A stretch of 33,741 nt of DNA from an uncultured Prevotella sp. (lineage in GTDB: Bacteria; Bacteroidota; Bacteroidia; Bacteroidales; Bacteroidaceae): NCBI GenBank assembly GCA_900315955.1, contig ONBC01000018.1:1-33741 (forward strand), in the 5' to 3' direction. Positions 8,167-16,638 of this stretch are shown one piece after another. The translations under genes and the position numbers were made by a program. The notes beneath the pieces were generated by a model. It saw nothing but the letters and a program-made list of their open reading frames with translations. It was not told where the DNA came from and searched no databases. Position 1 is the first letter of the stretch. The number at the start of each line of letters is the position of its first letter.

Positions 8167-9429
8167 ATGGTAAGACTAAGAATAATCTCGGGGCTGTTTA
8201 TTGTGGCACTGTTGGCTGCTTGTGCCGAAAGTAAAGACGTGGAATCTGTGCCTGATCATCAGTCGCACCCCTCCAAAGAGTATGTATATGTGCAGGGTCG
8301 TAACATTATGCGTCCGGACTCAACGCCATTGCTTGTCAAGGGGGTCAGTCTGGATGGATGGTTAAGTCCTGATGCCTCTGTATACGGATTATCAGGCACT
8401 GCCTCGTCATGGCAGATGGATGTAGCTCTCAGACAACTTTTTGGCCCATACGCTGCCGACAGTTTCTGGAATGCTATCGAGAACAATTATGTGACAGAAG
8501 ACGACTTAAAAGCTATAGCTTCGATGGGATTCAATACGGTCAGGGTGCCTTTGGATTACAGGCTGTTCAGCGATGTAGACTTTATGGGGAAGGTTAAAAA
8601 CGGGAATAGCTTTAAGATCCTTGATAAGTTATTCGGTTGGTGTCGTGATAATGGGCTTTATGTCATTCTTGATATGCGTGGTACACCGGGCGGACAGTCG
8701 GACGATGGCAAGGATGGCGGTTTCGGCTATCCCTGGCTTTTGACAGACGGGACATATCAATCCGAGTTTATCAAGATTTGGACAGCCATTGCCTCGCAAT
8801 ATAGCGATGAAAAACAACTCTTAGGTTATGAGCTTATCGATGCTCCGCTTCCTGATGCCACTGGGTCATCAACCTATGCATCTACTGCTTTGGAACCCTT
8901 GTACATTCGTACAATGAATGTGATTCGTACGGTAGATAGTCATCATATCGTTATCTTCGATGGAGCATTGGCCGGGACTGATTTCAGTGGGTTCAGCCAT
9001 TTCGATGATGAGAATAATGTGGTCTATGCATGTCAAGCCTCCGGAATTGCAGAGATAGACCAGAAGATGCAGACGTATACTGTTTTCCGAGAAACGAAGG
9101 CTGGCTGGCCTATGTTGATGAGTCATACAGCAGTGGATGATGCTTCACAGGCCACTTTGTTAACAAGCAGTTCTTCGAAAAATAATATTGGTTATATAGT
9201 AGGTCCTTATAAAGGGACAAGTAAGACGGCAGTTGTGACAATTAATGTGCCCAATGGCTGGGATAAGTTGGCGACGTTTATGACTGCCGATCGTTTTTCC
9301 TATGGCACATTGTACCAGGCGAGAAAGGCGGCTGATCTCAGTAGTGGCGTCTTAGAAAGTTTTGCAGATGCTGCAAAGGTAGAAAATTGCACCAGGCAGA
9401 ATGATCTCATCCAACAATTGATGAAATAA
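8167..9429 (+). CDS. GH5-derived lipoprotein lacking every catalytic residue (pseudoenzyme)
   Basis: The 420-residue protein aligns along its length with the intact GH5 at 11797-13044: GWL near 64-66, GFNTVRVPLDYRLFSD (121-136), YGYPW-like GFGYPW (185-190), and a shared C-terminal tail with ENC/DNC. The active site, however, is gone. The DMHSAPGG histidine is Arg171, LLNEP has become LIDAP (catalytic Glu to Ala226), the HxY pair is Gln290/Ser292, and the nucleophile in VGETGH is His320. A lipobox LLAAC (Cys19) followed by acidic residues suggests a surface lipoprotein. The frame is long and clean, so the gene appears maintained and not decaying. The likely role is glycan binding in place of hydrolysis, comparable to the surface glycan-binding proteins that follow SusD in many PULs. 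This role is inference; the missing residues are seen directly. Confidence 0.85.
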   Translation: MVRLRIISGLFIVALLAACAESKDVESVPDHQSHPSKEYVYVQGRNIMRPDSTPLLVKGVSLDGWLSPDASVYGLSGTASSWQMDVALRQLFGPYAADSFWNAIENNYVTEDDLKAIASMGFNTVRVPLDYRLFSDVDFMGKVKNGNSFKILDKLFGWCRDNGLYVILDMRGTPGGQSDDGKDGGFGYPWLLTDGTYQSEFIKIWTAIASQYSDEKQLLGYELIDAPLPDATGSSTYASTALEPLYIRTMNVIRTVDSHHIVIFDGALAGTDFSGFSHFDDENNVVYACQASGIAEIDQKMQTYTVFRETKAGWPMLMSHTAVDDASQATLLTSSSSKNNIGYIVGPYKGTSKTAVVTINVPNGWDKLATFMTADRFSYGTLYQARKAADLSSGVLESFADAAKVENCTRQNDLIQQLMK

Positions 9430-9461
9430 ACGTATAGACTGATAATATAAAAGCGGACAAT

Positions 9462-11771
9462 ATGAAAATTCCTAAAATACTAACAGCTCTTTGCTTGTTG
9501 TCTTTACTGTTTGGCTGCAAAGAGTCGGATGATTATACTGACGAGACAGGCAGAACGAAGTTTATTGAGGCTACAGCCCCAGTCTTTGTACCAGTCACGA
9601 GAGCTTCAGACGGTGATGTGGAAAATACTATCTATTGGGATAATACAGACCTTGTAGCTGTCAATAGCCTTAAGTCCTCTCGTACAAGGGTGGATGCCTA
9701 TGACCCATCCAAGGCAGAGTTCGCCTTCAATGTGGCTCTTCCCACTCCATATTGTGGCGTATTCCCCTATTCAGCTTATGCTTCTTACGATAATACGAAG
9801 AAGGCTGGTACGGTCTCCTTGCCGGATAATCAGTATTGCAACAATGGGGCTTTCGATTCCGATGCTGCGGTAATGCTTGGCTACAGTGACAAGGAAGGAG
9901 AACTACAATTCCATCATGCCCTTGCCTTTATCCGACTGACGGTCAACCCTACTACTACTACGGGAAATATTAAGAAGATCACGGTAGCTGACGATAGTGG
10001 CAATGCAATGAGTGGTACCTTTGATGCTGTCTTCTCTGCAGATAGTTGCTACATCAACAGCACGTCTACTGATGGAAGTGCAGTAACTGTCAATTGTCAG
10101 GGCGAAGGATTGGAACTAGGACAAAGCGTGATAATAGCTATTCCGGCACGCGATTATAAAGGGATTACTTTCTCTGTGGTGGATGAGAATGCCGACTTTA
10201 TGAAGATGGATATGAAGAACCTTTCTCTTCATGCCAATCAAGGAATGGTGTACCCGTTATCTATCAATTTCGAGCCGGGAGCGTTCTTTGGCACGATAGA
10301 ATCGGAACTTGACTGGAACTCTTTTGCCGCTAAGGCTGCCAAAGGCTATACCTTTGAAGGAGATACCGTAAGGCTGCTTGCTGACATCAATGCTGATGAC
10401 CTTGATATGGTTAGCGGAACGTTTAAAGGTGTATTCTTAGGTGGGGGACATACAATAACTCAAAACGCAAACACAAAACCCCTCTTTGAGGTTATAGGTG
10501 AAGAAGGGAAAGTGAGTGGCTTGAAAGCAGACGGTTCATTTTCTTCTTTTGCTTATCCTTCTCAATCGGGAAATGCTGTTGTAGCCATGAAGAATTTGGG
10601 CACTATTGACCAAGTAGAGGTCAACTGTCCTGCTTCGTTGACGGTCAGCGACGATTTGGTCTTAGGAAGTATAGCTGCTCAAAATGGTGGCGTCATAGAA
10701 AATTGTACGAATAAGGGCGATGCCGTCATCATGCAGCATGTGGGTAAGACGATCCTTACCGGTTTAGGCGGTGGTATCTCTGCGTATGGCAATACGATCA
10801 GTGGTATAGGAGATATCACGGGCTTGCCCTATTCTGATGCGTCATGTCATGCTGGAAAGTTTATTAATTGTACGAACAGTGGCAAGGTGCAGGTGTCAGT
10901 AACGGGTGATGGTTACAATCTTGCCGGTCACAAGGGATCGGTTGTCGGATTGAACTGTTATGGAGGTATTTGTGGCATCGTGACAATGGAGGGCGCAAAG
11001 CTTGAGTCTTGCAACAATCAAGGCAGTATCTCTCGAAGTTCTGTATCAGAGTCGTCAAGTAGCGGTGCCAGTGCTGTTGGTGGCATTGTCGGTAGCAATG
11101 CAAAGTTGTTCACAGGTTGGAGCGATAGAGAGGCTACGCTTTGCTATGATTTGAGCAGCGGTTATAGCATGACAGTCAAGGATTGTTCAAATACGGGAAC
11201 ATTGACTTCAAAGTGTTGTCATTCAGGTTGTATCACAAATGACAAGTCCGGTGCACGTGTCGATTATGTAGGTGGTATTGTTGGCCTTTCCTTGGCTCAA
11301 ACTAATGCAAAGACAGTTATTAGCAGTTGTACTAATACAGGATCCCTTGTTGGTGGCTGGTCGTCTGCTGTTAACACTGTGGTGCTTGGTGGTATTGCCG
11401 GAGGTGCTGGAAACACTTCTATTGATAACAGTACGGTGAACGCATCTATTAGTGGCTTGGATGGGACAGCGGTAGGTGCAGCAGGTGGCTTTGTAGCTTT
11501 CGCTAAGAAAAATGTTGTTGTTTCGGGTGGTAGCAAGTCATACGCCAAGTTTAATATCACCAAGCCCAATGATGACCTTGTCTTGTTGTGGGGGCTCGCC
11601 GTCGGTAATATTGTAGAAAGTGTATCAATAGAAAACGTGAAAGTAGGTGGTGAAGGAACGGCCGGTTCAAGACTTTTCATTGATGGAAGTAACTTCTCTA
11701 ACTATCTCTACAATAAAGGAACAAAGGTACGTCCACAGACATCAGGCGTGTCTTATTGGAGTGGCAAATAA
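9462..11771 (+). CDS. Fimbrillin-like lipoprotein with GLUG-type repeat domain
   Basis: The 769-residue lipoprotein has lipobox LLFGC (Cys19) followed by KESDDYTDE, a charged run typical of surface export. Residues about 35-275 resemble fimbrillin-like domains (VPVTRASDGDVENTIYW, then FHHALAFIRLTV, then VIIAIPARDY). From about 280 on the sequence turns into repeated beta segments of the GLUG type: GTFKGVFLGGGHTITQ, followed by many GGI(V/S/C)G and N(T/K)G units ending near 735. Such repeats form right-handed beta solenoids in adhesins. It lies between the pseudoenzyme and the active GH5 with 32- and 25-base gaps, so it belongs to the operon. A surface glycan-binding or scaffold role is likely; true pilus assembly is less likely because no fimbrial genes accompany it. 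The gene that follows has an in-frame extension that overlaps this one, but its proper start is downstream. Confidence 0.75.
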   Translation: MKIPKILTALCLLSLLFGCKESDDYTDETGRTKFIEATAPVFVPVTRASDGDVENTIYWDNTDLVAVNSLKSSRTRVDAYDPSKAEFAFNVALPTPYCGVFPYSAYASYDNTKKAGTVSLPDNQYCNNGAFDSDAAVMLGYSDKEGELQFHHALAFIRLTVNPTTTTGNIKKITVADDSGNAMSGTFDAVFSADSCYINSTSTDGSAVTVNCQGEGLELGQSVIIAIPARDYKGITFSVVDENADFMKMDMKNLSLHANQGMVYPLSINFEPGAFFGTIESELDWNSFAAKAAKGYTFEGDTVRLLADINADDLDMVSGTFKGVFLGGGHTITQNANTKPLFEVIGEEGKVSGLKADGSFSSFAYPSQSGNAVVAMKNLGTIDQVEVNCPASLTVSDDLVLGSIAAQNGGVIENCTNKGDAVIMQHVGKTILTGLGGGISAYGNTISGIGDITGLPYSDASCHAGKFINCTNSGKVQVSVTGDGYNLAGHKGSVVGLNCYGGICGIVTMEGAKLESCNNQGSISRSSVSESSSSGASAVGGIVGSNAKLFTGWSDREATLCYDLSSGYSMTVKDCSNTGTLTSKCCHSGCITNDKSGARVDYVGGIVGLSLAQTNAKTVISSCTNTGSLVGGWSSAVNTVVLGGIAGGAGNTSIDNSTVNASISGLDGTAVGAAGGFVAFAKKNVVVSGGSKSYAKFNITKPNDDLVLLWGLAVGNIVESVSIENVKVGGEGTAGSRLFIDGSNFSNYLYNKGTKVRPQTSGVSYWSGK

Positions 11772-11796
11772 TAATGTTTATAAAGTAAAAAGAAGT

Positions 11797-13044
11797 ATGA
11801 AAAAGTATCTTTATATATGTATCACGCTGTTGACCTTTTGCTTTCAGGAAATGGGCTTAAAGGCACAAGATATGTCTTTCCTACATGTAAACGGAGTGAA
11901 TCTTGTTGACGTTCAGGGGAACAAGTTCTATATCCAAGGAACAAACCTGGGCAACTGGCTTAACCCGGAAGGTTACATGTTCGGCTTTAGGAAGACAAAC
12001 TCGCCTTACATGATAGACCAAATGTTCAGGGAACTTGTTGGTGACAAAGCAACAGATGATTTCTGGCAGAACTTCAAGAGCAACTATGTGACGGTTGATG
12101 ACATCAACTATCTTGCAAGCCTGGGTGTGAACACCATCCGCCTTCCTTTGAACTATAAGCTTTTCACTGACGAAGATTACCTTGGACGAAATTCTGCGCA
12201 GGATGGTTTCCGGATTATTGATAAGATCGTGCGTTGGTGTAAGGCTAAGCGCATATATGTAATTTTGGACATGCATAGTGCTCCGGGCGGCCAGACAGGA
12301 GGAAATGTGGATAACAGTTATGGTTATCCATGGCTCTTTACCAATAGTCATTATGAGGATCAGCTCAAGGAAATATGGATACAGATAGCTACGCGCTATC
12401 GGGATGAGCCTTGTGTCTTAGGCTATGAATTGCTTAACGAGCCGATTGAGTATAGGAATGTGGTCATAGACGGTATACCTACCAATGACTGGAACAAGTA
12501 TTACAAGGATCTTGAGCCTATGTATAAACGACTGGTTGAAGCCATTAGAACTGTAGATAAGGAGCATGTTATTATCTTAGGAGGAGCCCGTGGTAACACC
12601 GATTTCTCGATGTTTAACGACTGGAAGTTTGACGATAATATAATGTATAGCTGTCATTGCTATTCAGCAACTACACGGGTGGCTCCTTATGTCCAGTTCC
12701 GTGACCGTACGGGGTTGCCGATGTATGTCGGTGAGACAGGGCATCTGGATTATAAGGTGCAGACGGAAATGACGGAGTTGTTCAAAGACAATAACTTGGG
12801 CTATACTTATTGGCCGTATAAGAAATATGGTCAAGGTGGGTCTTTTGTCTGGTTTACGGCTTCTGCAGAATGGAAGAAAGTAATAGACTTTGCGGAGGCT
12901 GACAGAAGTACGTACCAAGCAATAAAAAAGGCTCGCCCTGATCAGTCTACGAGCTTGAAGGCTATGAAATCGTTTGTTAGCAATTGTCTATATGACAATT
13001 GCACCAAAGATGCAAGCTATATAGCCACAGTAGGATTAAAATAA
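11797..13044 (+). CDS. Glycoside hydrolase family 5 enzyme (predicted active)
   Basis: This is a secreted GH5 barrel of 415 residues. The family signatures are complete: GTNLGNWL (48-55), DMHSAPGG with His160, ELLNEP with the acid/base Glu215, SCHCYS with His287/Tyr289, and YVGETGH with the nucleophile Glu313. The NLGNWL and HSAPGGQ segments recall exo-1,3-glucanase-like GH5 enzymes, so a beta-glucan or related beta-linked substrate is plausible, but subfamily assignment needs a search. The start at 11797 (MKKYLYICITLLTFCF) was chosen because it gives a signal peptide ending LKAQ and lies 25 bases after the previous stop; an upstream in-frame extension to 11647 overlaps the previous gene and has no signal peptide. 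It is the active relative of the pseudoenzyme encoded two genes upstream. Confidence 0.92.
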   Translation: MKKYLYICITLLTFCFQEMGLKAQDMSFLHVNGVNLVDVQGNKFYIQGTNLGNWLNPEGYMFGFRKTNSPYMIDQMFRELVGDKATDDFWQNFKSNYVTVDDINYLASLGVNTIRLPLNYKLFTDEDYLGRNSAQDGFRIIDKIVRWCKAKRIYVILDMHSAPGGQTGGNVDNSYGYPWLFTNSHYEDQLKEIWIQIATRYRDEPCVLGYELLNEPIEYRNVVIDGIPTNDWNKYYKDLEPMYKRLVEAIRTVDKEHVIILGGARGNTDFSMFNDWKFDDNIMYSCHCYSATTRVAPYVQFRDRTGLPMYVGETGHLDYKVQTEMTELFKDNNLGYTYWPYKKYGQGGSFVWFTASAEWKKVIDFAEADRSTYQAIKKARPDQSTSLKAMKSFVSNCLYDNCTKDASYIATVGLK

Positions 13045-13088
13045 ACATGAATATACATATTTTGGTTGTCTTCTAAAAACAATTCATT

Positions 13089-14777
13089 ATGAGAAAAACT
13101 CTATTCTTGTTAATCTCTGCACTCATCTCAATGAGTGCGAGCGCACAGCATTATGCTAAGGGAAGTGCCTTGGTAACGTCTGTGAAACAATTGTCTTCCG
13201 ACATCAGCAGTTCAACTGAGGGTAGCTTGAGTAAGCTTCTTGATGGGGTTGTCACAGGAAAATCTTTTTGGAGTACAGGAAAGATTACGGATATGGCTGC
13301 AGGGCTGAGTGACGACCACTACCATTATCTGCAGGTAGATCTGGGGAAAGAGTGCCACGATATATTCTTATCCATGAGTGGCCGGAGAGACTGGTATCCT
13401 CAGTTCCCTACAGCCATTAAAGTGGAGGGAAGCAATGACCAGTCAACGTGGACAGTGGTCAATGACAACGCTTCCAATATTGCCACTCCCTGGGTTACTG
13501 ACCACAAGAACTACTTGTATGCCTTAAAGGAGGTCTACCTGAATACTCCTTACCGTTATGTGCGTATTTCCTTCTTGTCAAATATCAATGGAGATAAGAA
13601 AGGCAATTACCCTTGTGCTCAGTTGGGAGAGTTCCAGGTTTATGAAGGCGTTTCTCAAGCAAGCGTCACGGTAGGAAATGGCTATACGACTTTATGCAGT
13701 GACTATCCGCTCGACTTCAGAAATACGGATTTAAAAGCTTATATTATCAAAGAAGCTCCTCAGAGTGGTAAAATTGCATTGAAGCAGGTGACTTGTGTTC
13801 CTGCCCATACAGGTATTATTGTAAGTGGTTCGGCTGGTACATATACTATTCCCGTGGCTGCCACTTCAGATCTTGATGATGTGAGTGGTAACAAGATTGT
13901 TGGGGTAGGAGAGGATGCTACGATTGCGAAGACAAACGCGTACCTCTTGACAAGCACAAGCCAGTTTGCTTCTGACTTCCCGTCAACGTCTTTAGGAGGC
14001 AAGCCGGATGATCGTTTTCTTGGGCTTATAGACAACGCAAACGAAAATAATGATCCGAGCCAATGGCGAACAGAAGATAATATTCCAAGTAAAGACCGTG
14101 TGCCGATACCTGACAGACAATATCACTATTTGCAGGTCAATCTGGGTGGATGCTACCAGAATATCGAGCTCCAGATGCAAAAATCAAAGGCTTGGAGTAC
14201 AGTGTTCCCCAAGACTATCGACATCCTTGCAACCAATGATCTTAATGGAGAGTGGACGACTGTCAAGACGGGTTTTCATCCGACCTATAAAGATTATGAT
14301 TCTGACGACGAAATAGATCTCGGAGCAAAGTATCAGTATCTCAGGCTCGTTGTAAAGGAAAATCATGCAACAACAATTGTAAAAGCTGATGGTGATAATT
14401 ATCCTATTTTCCTGTTAGGAGAGATCCAGATCAAAGGAGTGAATACCCAAACATTTGCTCTTGACAACTCTAAGAACGGCATTTATCCATTTACTGCAGA
14501 CACTAAAGTCACTGCCGGCAATGCTTATGTGGTATTGACGAGTGATGAAGTGTCTTCCGGAAATGCAACAGACGGTGGATTCCAGTTTGGTGTTCCTACT
14601 GGCTTAGTTGAGATCAGAGATGGCTATGATGTGAATGTATCAGGGCAAGCTTCAGCTTCACGCGGGGTCTATAATCTTCGCGGACAAAAGGTGGCGGATG
14701 ATGAGGATGCACTTCGCAACCATAAGATGATTCCCGGAATCTATGTAGTTAAGGGAAAGAAAATTGTAGTAAAGTAA
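13089..14777 (+). CDS. Secreted protein with two discoidin (F5/8 type C) domains and Por-type C-terminal tail
   Basis: The 562-residue protein has a signal peptide (MRKTLFLLISALISMSASAQ). It contains two similar carbohydrate-binding-like domains, about 28-187 and 295-450, marked by the matching strands HYHYLQVDLG (77-86) and QYHYLQVNLG (344-353) and by FPTAIKVEGSND / FPKTIDILATND. Between and after them lies a beta module (VTVGNGYTTLCSDYPLDF at 193-210, then NAYVVLTSDE later) common in Prevotella secreted proteins, so the second discoidin domain seems to sit inside it. The end, GVYNLRGQKV ... GIYVVKGKKIVVK, resembles the sorting tail of type IX secretion cargo. No catalytic domain is seen. 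As last gene of the PUL it probably anchors or presents glycan; a secretion route by T9SS is inference. Confidence 0.8.
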   Translation: MRKTLFLLISALISMSASAQHYAKGSALVTSVKQLSSDISSSTEGSLSKLLDGVVTGKSFWSTGKITDMAAGLSDDHYHYLQVDLGKECHDIFLSMSGRRDWYPQFPTAIKVEGSNDQSTWTVVNDNASNIATPWVTDHKNYLYALKEVYLNTPYRYVRISFLSNINGDKKGNYPCAQLGEFQVYEGVSQASVTVGNGYTTLCSDYPLDFRNTDLKAYIIKEAPQSGKIALKQVTCVPAHTGIIVSGSAGTYTIPVAATSDLDDVSGNKIVGVGEDATIAKTNAYLLTSTSQFASDFPSTSLGGKPDDRFLGLIDNANENNDPSQWRTEDNIPSKDRVPIPDRQYHYLQVNLGGCYQNIELQMQKSKAWSTVFPKTIDILATNDLNGEWTTVKTGFHPTYKDYDSDDEIDLGAKYQYLRLVVKENHATTIVKADGDNYPIFLLGEIQIKGVNTQTFALDNSKNGIYPFTADTKVTAGNAYVVLTSDEVSSGNATDGGFQFGVPTGLVEIRDGYDVNVSGQASASRGVYNLRGQKVADDEDALRNHKMIPGIYVVKGKKIVVK

Positions 14778-14787
14778 CATGGACATA

Positions 14788-14818
14788 AGAAGGAGGGGGG
14801 TAATGCCCCTTCCCTTCT
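14788..14818 (+). terminator. Terminator-like hairpin after the PUL operon
   Basis: Ten bases after the last PUL stop codon, AGAAGG-A-GGGG pairs with CCCC-TTC-CCTTCT around a short loop, followed by AATATTAATA. The stem is strong but the T-run is poor, so it may end transcription or protect the 3' end of the PUL mRNA. Confidence 0.6.
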
Positions 14819-14844
14819 AATATTAATAGTGATTTAGGAACGAT

Positions 14845-15045
14845 ATGATATAGAAGTATTTGACTCCTATTACAATTTATAAAAAGATAGATACTTGTAG
14901 GATTCTTGCTGCAAGTGGTGGTATAAAAGGAATCGATGGCAATACGGATATTCAACTCAAAACGGATACAGATGTAAAAGTGCCTACAACAGCAGATGCT
15001 AAAAAGAAATCGCTTTGGGATGATTCTATGTCAGATGAGTGGTAA
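14845..15045 (+). pseudogene. Small Bacteroidales peptide gene with TAG at codon 3
   Basis: ATG at 14845 has an AGGAA ribosome-binding-like sequence upstream (14836-14840), but the frame reads ATG ATA TAG AAG TAT TTG ACT CCT, so a stop falls at codon 3. Past the stop the frame is open for 64 codons (K-Y-LTPITIYKKIDTCRILAASGG ... KKSLWDDSMSDEW). The pattern of KKY-TP near the start, ILAASG in the middle and an acidic WDD..DEW end resembles a family of small uncharacterised Bacteroidales peptides, recognised from memory only. One A-to-T change in AAG would give this stop. A TTG at 14860 could serve as alternative start, giving 61 residues. A nonsense-mutated gene is the simplest reading; function unknown. 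Confidence 0.5.
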
Positions 15046-15075
15046 CAAGTTGGAGTGAATTAGGGATGAGTGAGC

Positions 15076-15107
15076 TTGGCGGATTCAGGTAAAATACCTA
15101 CCTTTGC
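15076..15107 (+). promoter_or_regulatory. Bacteroidetes-type promoter of the symporter gene
   Basis: The -7 element TACCTTTGC lies at 15099-15107, and a TTGG resembling the -33 TTTG element lies at 15076-15079, with 19 bases between. Transcription should start a few bases past 15107, very close to the ATG at 15116. The TTG that could extend the reading frame to 15104 lies inside the -7 element and cannot be a start on this transcript. Confidence 0.6.
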
Positions 15108-15115
15108 AGCCACTT

Positions 15116-16546
15116 ATGCTCCTCACACTCATCATCTATTTCGCTGTCCTCTTCGTCATCAGTCGTCTCACCTCACGGCGTGCTGACAACGAGGCGTTCT
15201 TTCGTGGTAACAGGAAAAGTCCGTGGGCGATGGTGGCGTTCGGTATGATCGGCGCTTCCATCTCCGGCATCACCTTTGTCTCAGTGCCGGGAATGGTCCT
15301 CAAGGGTGATATGACCTACCTCCAGATGTGCCTCGGCTTCATCCCGGGCTATTTCGCGGTCGCTTTCCTCTTGCTGCCGGTCTATTACAAGTTGAACCTC
15401 ACCACGATCTACGGTTATCTCCGTCAACGTCTTGGTCACCGCAGTTATAAGACCGGCGCGGCGTTCTTCATCCTCTCCAAGCTCATCGGTGCCGCGGTGC
15501 GGTTCTATGTCGTCTGCTTCATCCTTCAGCACTTCGTCTTCGATGCCTGGCATGTGCCGTTTGTTTGTACCGTCCTTGTGATGGTCGTGCTCATCTGGCT
15601 TTACACCCGGCGTGCCGGCATCAAGACCTTAGTGTGGACGGATACCTTTCAGACGTTCTGTATGCTCACGGCACTTGTCCTTATTATCGTGGCGACGATG
15701 GGGAGCCTCGGACTCCATTTCCATGGGCTCGTCAGTAAGCTCGCTGCTGACCCTCACAGTCGCATCTTTGTCTTTGATGACTGGGCGGGCAGGCAGAACT
15801 TCTGGAAACAGTTTCTCAGTGGTATCTTTATCGTCATTGTGATGACGGGTCTGGACCAGGACATGATGCAGAAGAACATGACTTGCAAGACGCTGCGTGA
15901 GGCGCAGAAAGACATGTGTCTTTACGGCTTCGCTTTTGTCCCGGTCAACTTGCTGTTTCTTGTCCTTGGTATCTTGTTGACGTGGCTGGCGGCAGCCCGG
16001 GGCATCGCTCTGCCCGAGATGGGCGATGACCTGTTGCCGATGTTCGCAGCCTCGGGACAGTTGGGGGCCACCGTGGTCATGCTCTTCACGATAGGCATCG
16101 TGGCTTCGAGCTTCTCCAGTGCCGACAGTGCGCTGACGGCCTTGACGACGAGCGTCTGTGTCGACCTTTTTGAGCGTTCCGGCGATGAGCGCTTACGCAA
16201 ACGCGTGCATCTGACCATTGCCGTGCTCTTTGTCGTCTTCATCCTCATCTTCCGTGTTGCCAACTCCACGAGTGTCATCGACGCTATCTATATTCTCTGT
16301 GGGTATACTTATGGACCGTTGTTGGGGCTCTTTGCCTTCGGGCTGCTCACGCACCGTCAGGTCAACGACCGCAGGGTGCCGTGGGTCGCCATCGTCAGTC
16401 CCCTGCTCTGTTTTGCTATCGACTTCACGACGCGGCAGCTCACGGGTTATCAGTTCGGTTACGAGCTGCTCATGCTCAATGGTGCCCTCACTTTTGCTGG
16501 ATTGTGGATGCTTCGGCCAAGGGCGATTGCGCTGAACAAAAAGTGA
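15116..16546 (+). CDS. Sodium:solute symporter (SSS family)
   Basis: This is an inner-membrane transporter of 476 residues that couples sodium entry to uptake of a small solute. About 12-13 hydrophobic helices run the length of the protein. Family features include SPWAMVAFGMIGASISGITFVS in the first helices, the cytoplasmic TCKTLREAQKD loop, and the later helix IGIVASSFSSADSALTALTTS with the Ser-rich sodium-site pattern. The start was set at ATG 15116 because the upstream TTG lies in the promoter. The substrate (sugar, sialic acid, amino acid or vitamin) cannot be told. It has its own promoter, so it is not part of the PUL operon, although uptake of a PUL product is conceivable. Confidence 0.9.
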   Translation: MLLTLIIYFAVLFVISRLTSRRADNEAFFRGNRKSPWAMVAFGMIGASISGITFVSVPGMVLKGDMTYLQMCLGFIPGYFAVAFLLLPVYYKLNLTTIYGYLRQRLGHRSYKTGAAFFILSKLIGAAVRFYVVCFILQHFVFDAWHVPFVCTVLVMVVLIWLYTRRAGIKTLVWTDTFQTFCMLTALVLIIVATMGSLGLHFHGLVSKLAADPHSRIFVFDDWAGRQNFWKQFLSGIFIVIVMTGLDQDMMQKNMTCKTLREAQKDMCLYGFAFVPVNLLFLVLGILLTWLAAARGIALPEMGDDLLPMFAASGQLGATVVMLFTIGIVASSFSSADSALTALTTSVCVDLFERSGDERLRKRVHLTIAVLFVVFILIFRVANSTSVIDAIYILCGYTYGPLLGLFAFGLLTHRQVNDRRVPWVAIVSPLLCFAIDFTTRQLTGYQFGYELLMLNGALTFAGLWMLRPRAIALNKK

Positions 16547-16604
16547 CTTAAAAGTTTGTCCTATTTTCTTCGCTGAAAAGCACATGGTTCTCTTTAAAAA
16601 TCAC

Positions 16605-16613
16605 TAACTTTGC
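16605..16613 (+). promoter_or_regulatory. Candidate ruvB promoter (-7 element)
   Basis: TAACTTTGC matches the Bacteroidetes -7 consensus and lies 25 bases before the ruvB start codon. A clear TTTG at -33 is missing; the A/T-rich tract before the element may substitute. Confidence 0.45.
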
Positions 16614-16638
16614 ACTGTATAGGCATTTATAGATACTA

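Noticed and set aside
11647-11796. Upstream extension of the active GH5 gene overlapping the GLUG lipoprotein
   Set aside because: It would bury the signal peptide at residue 51; the ATG at 11797 gives a proper secretion signal.
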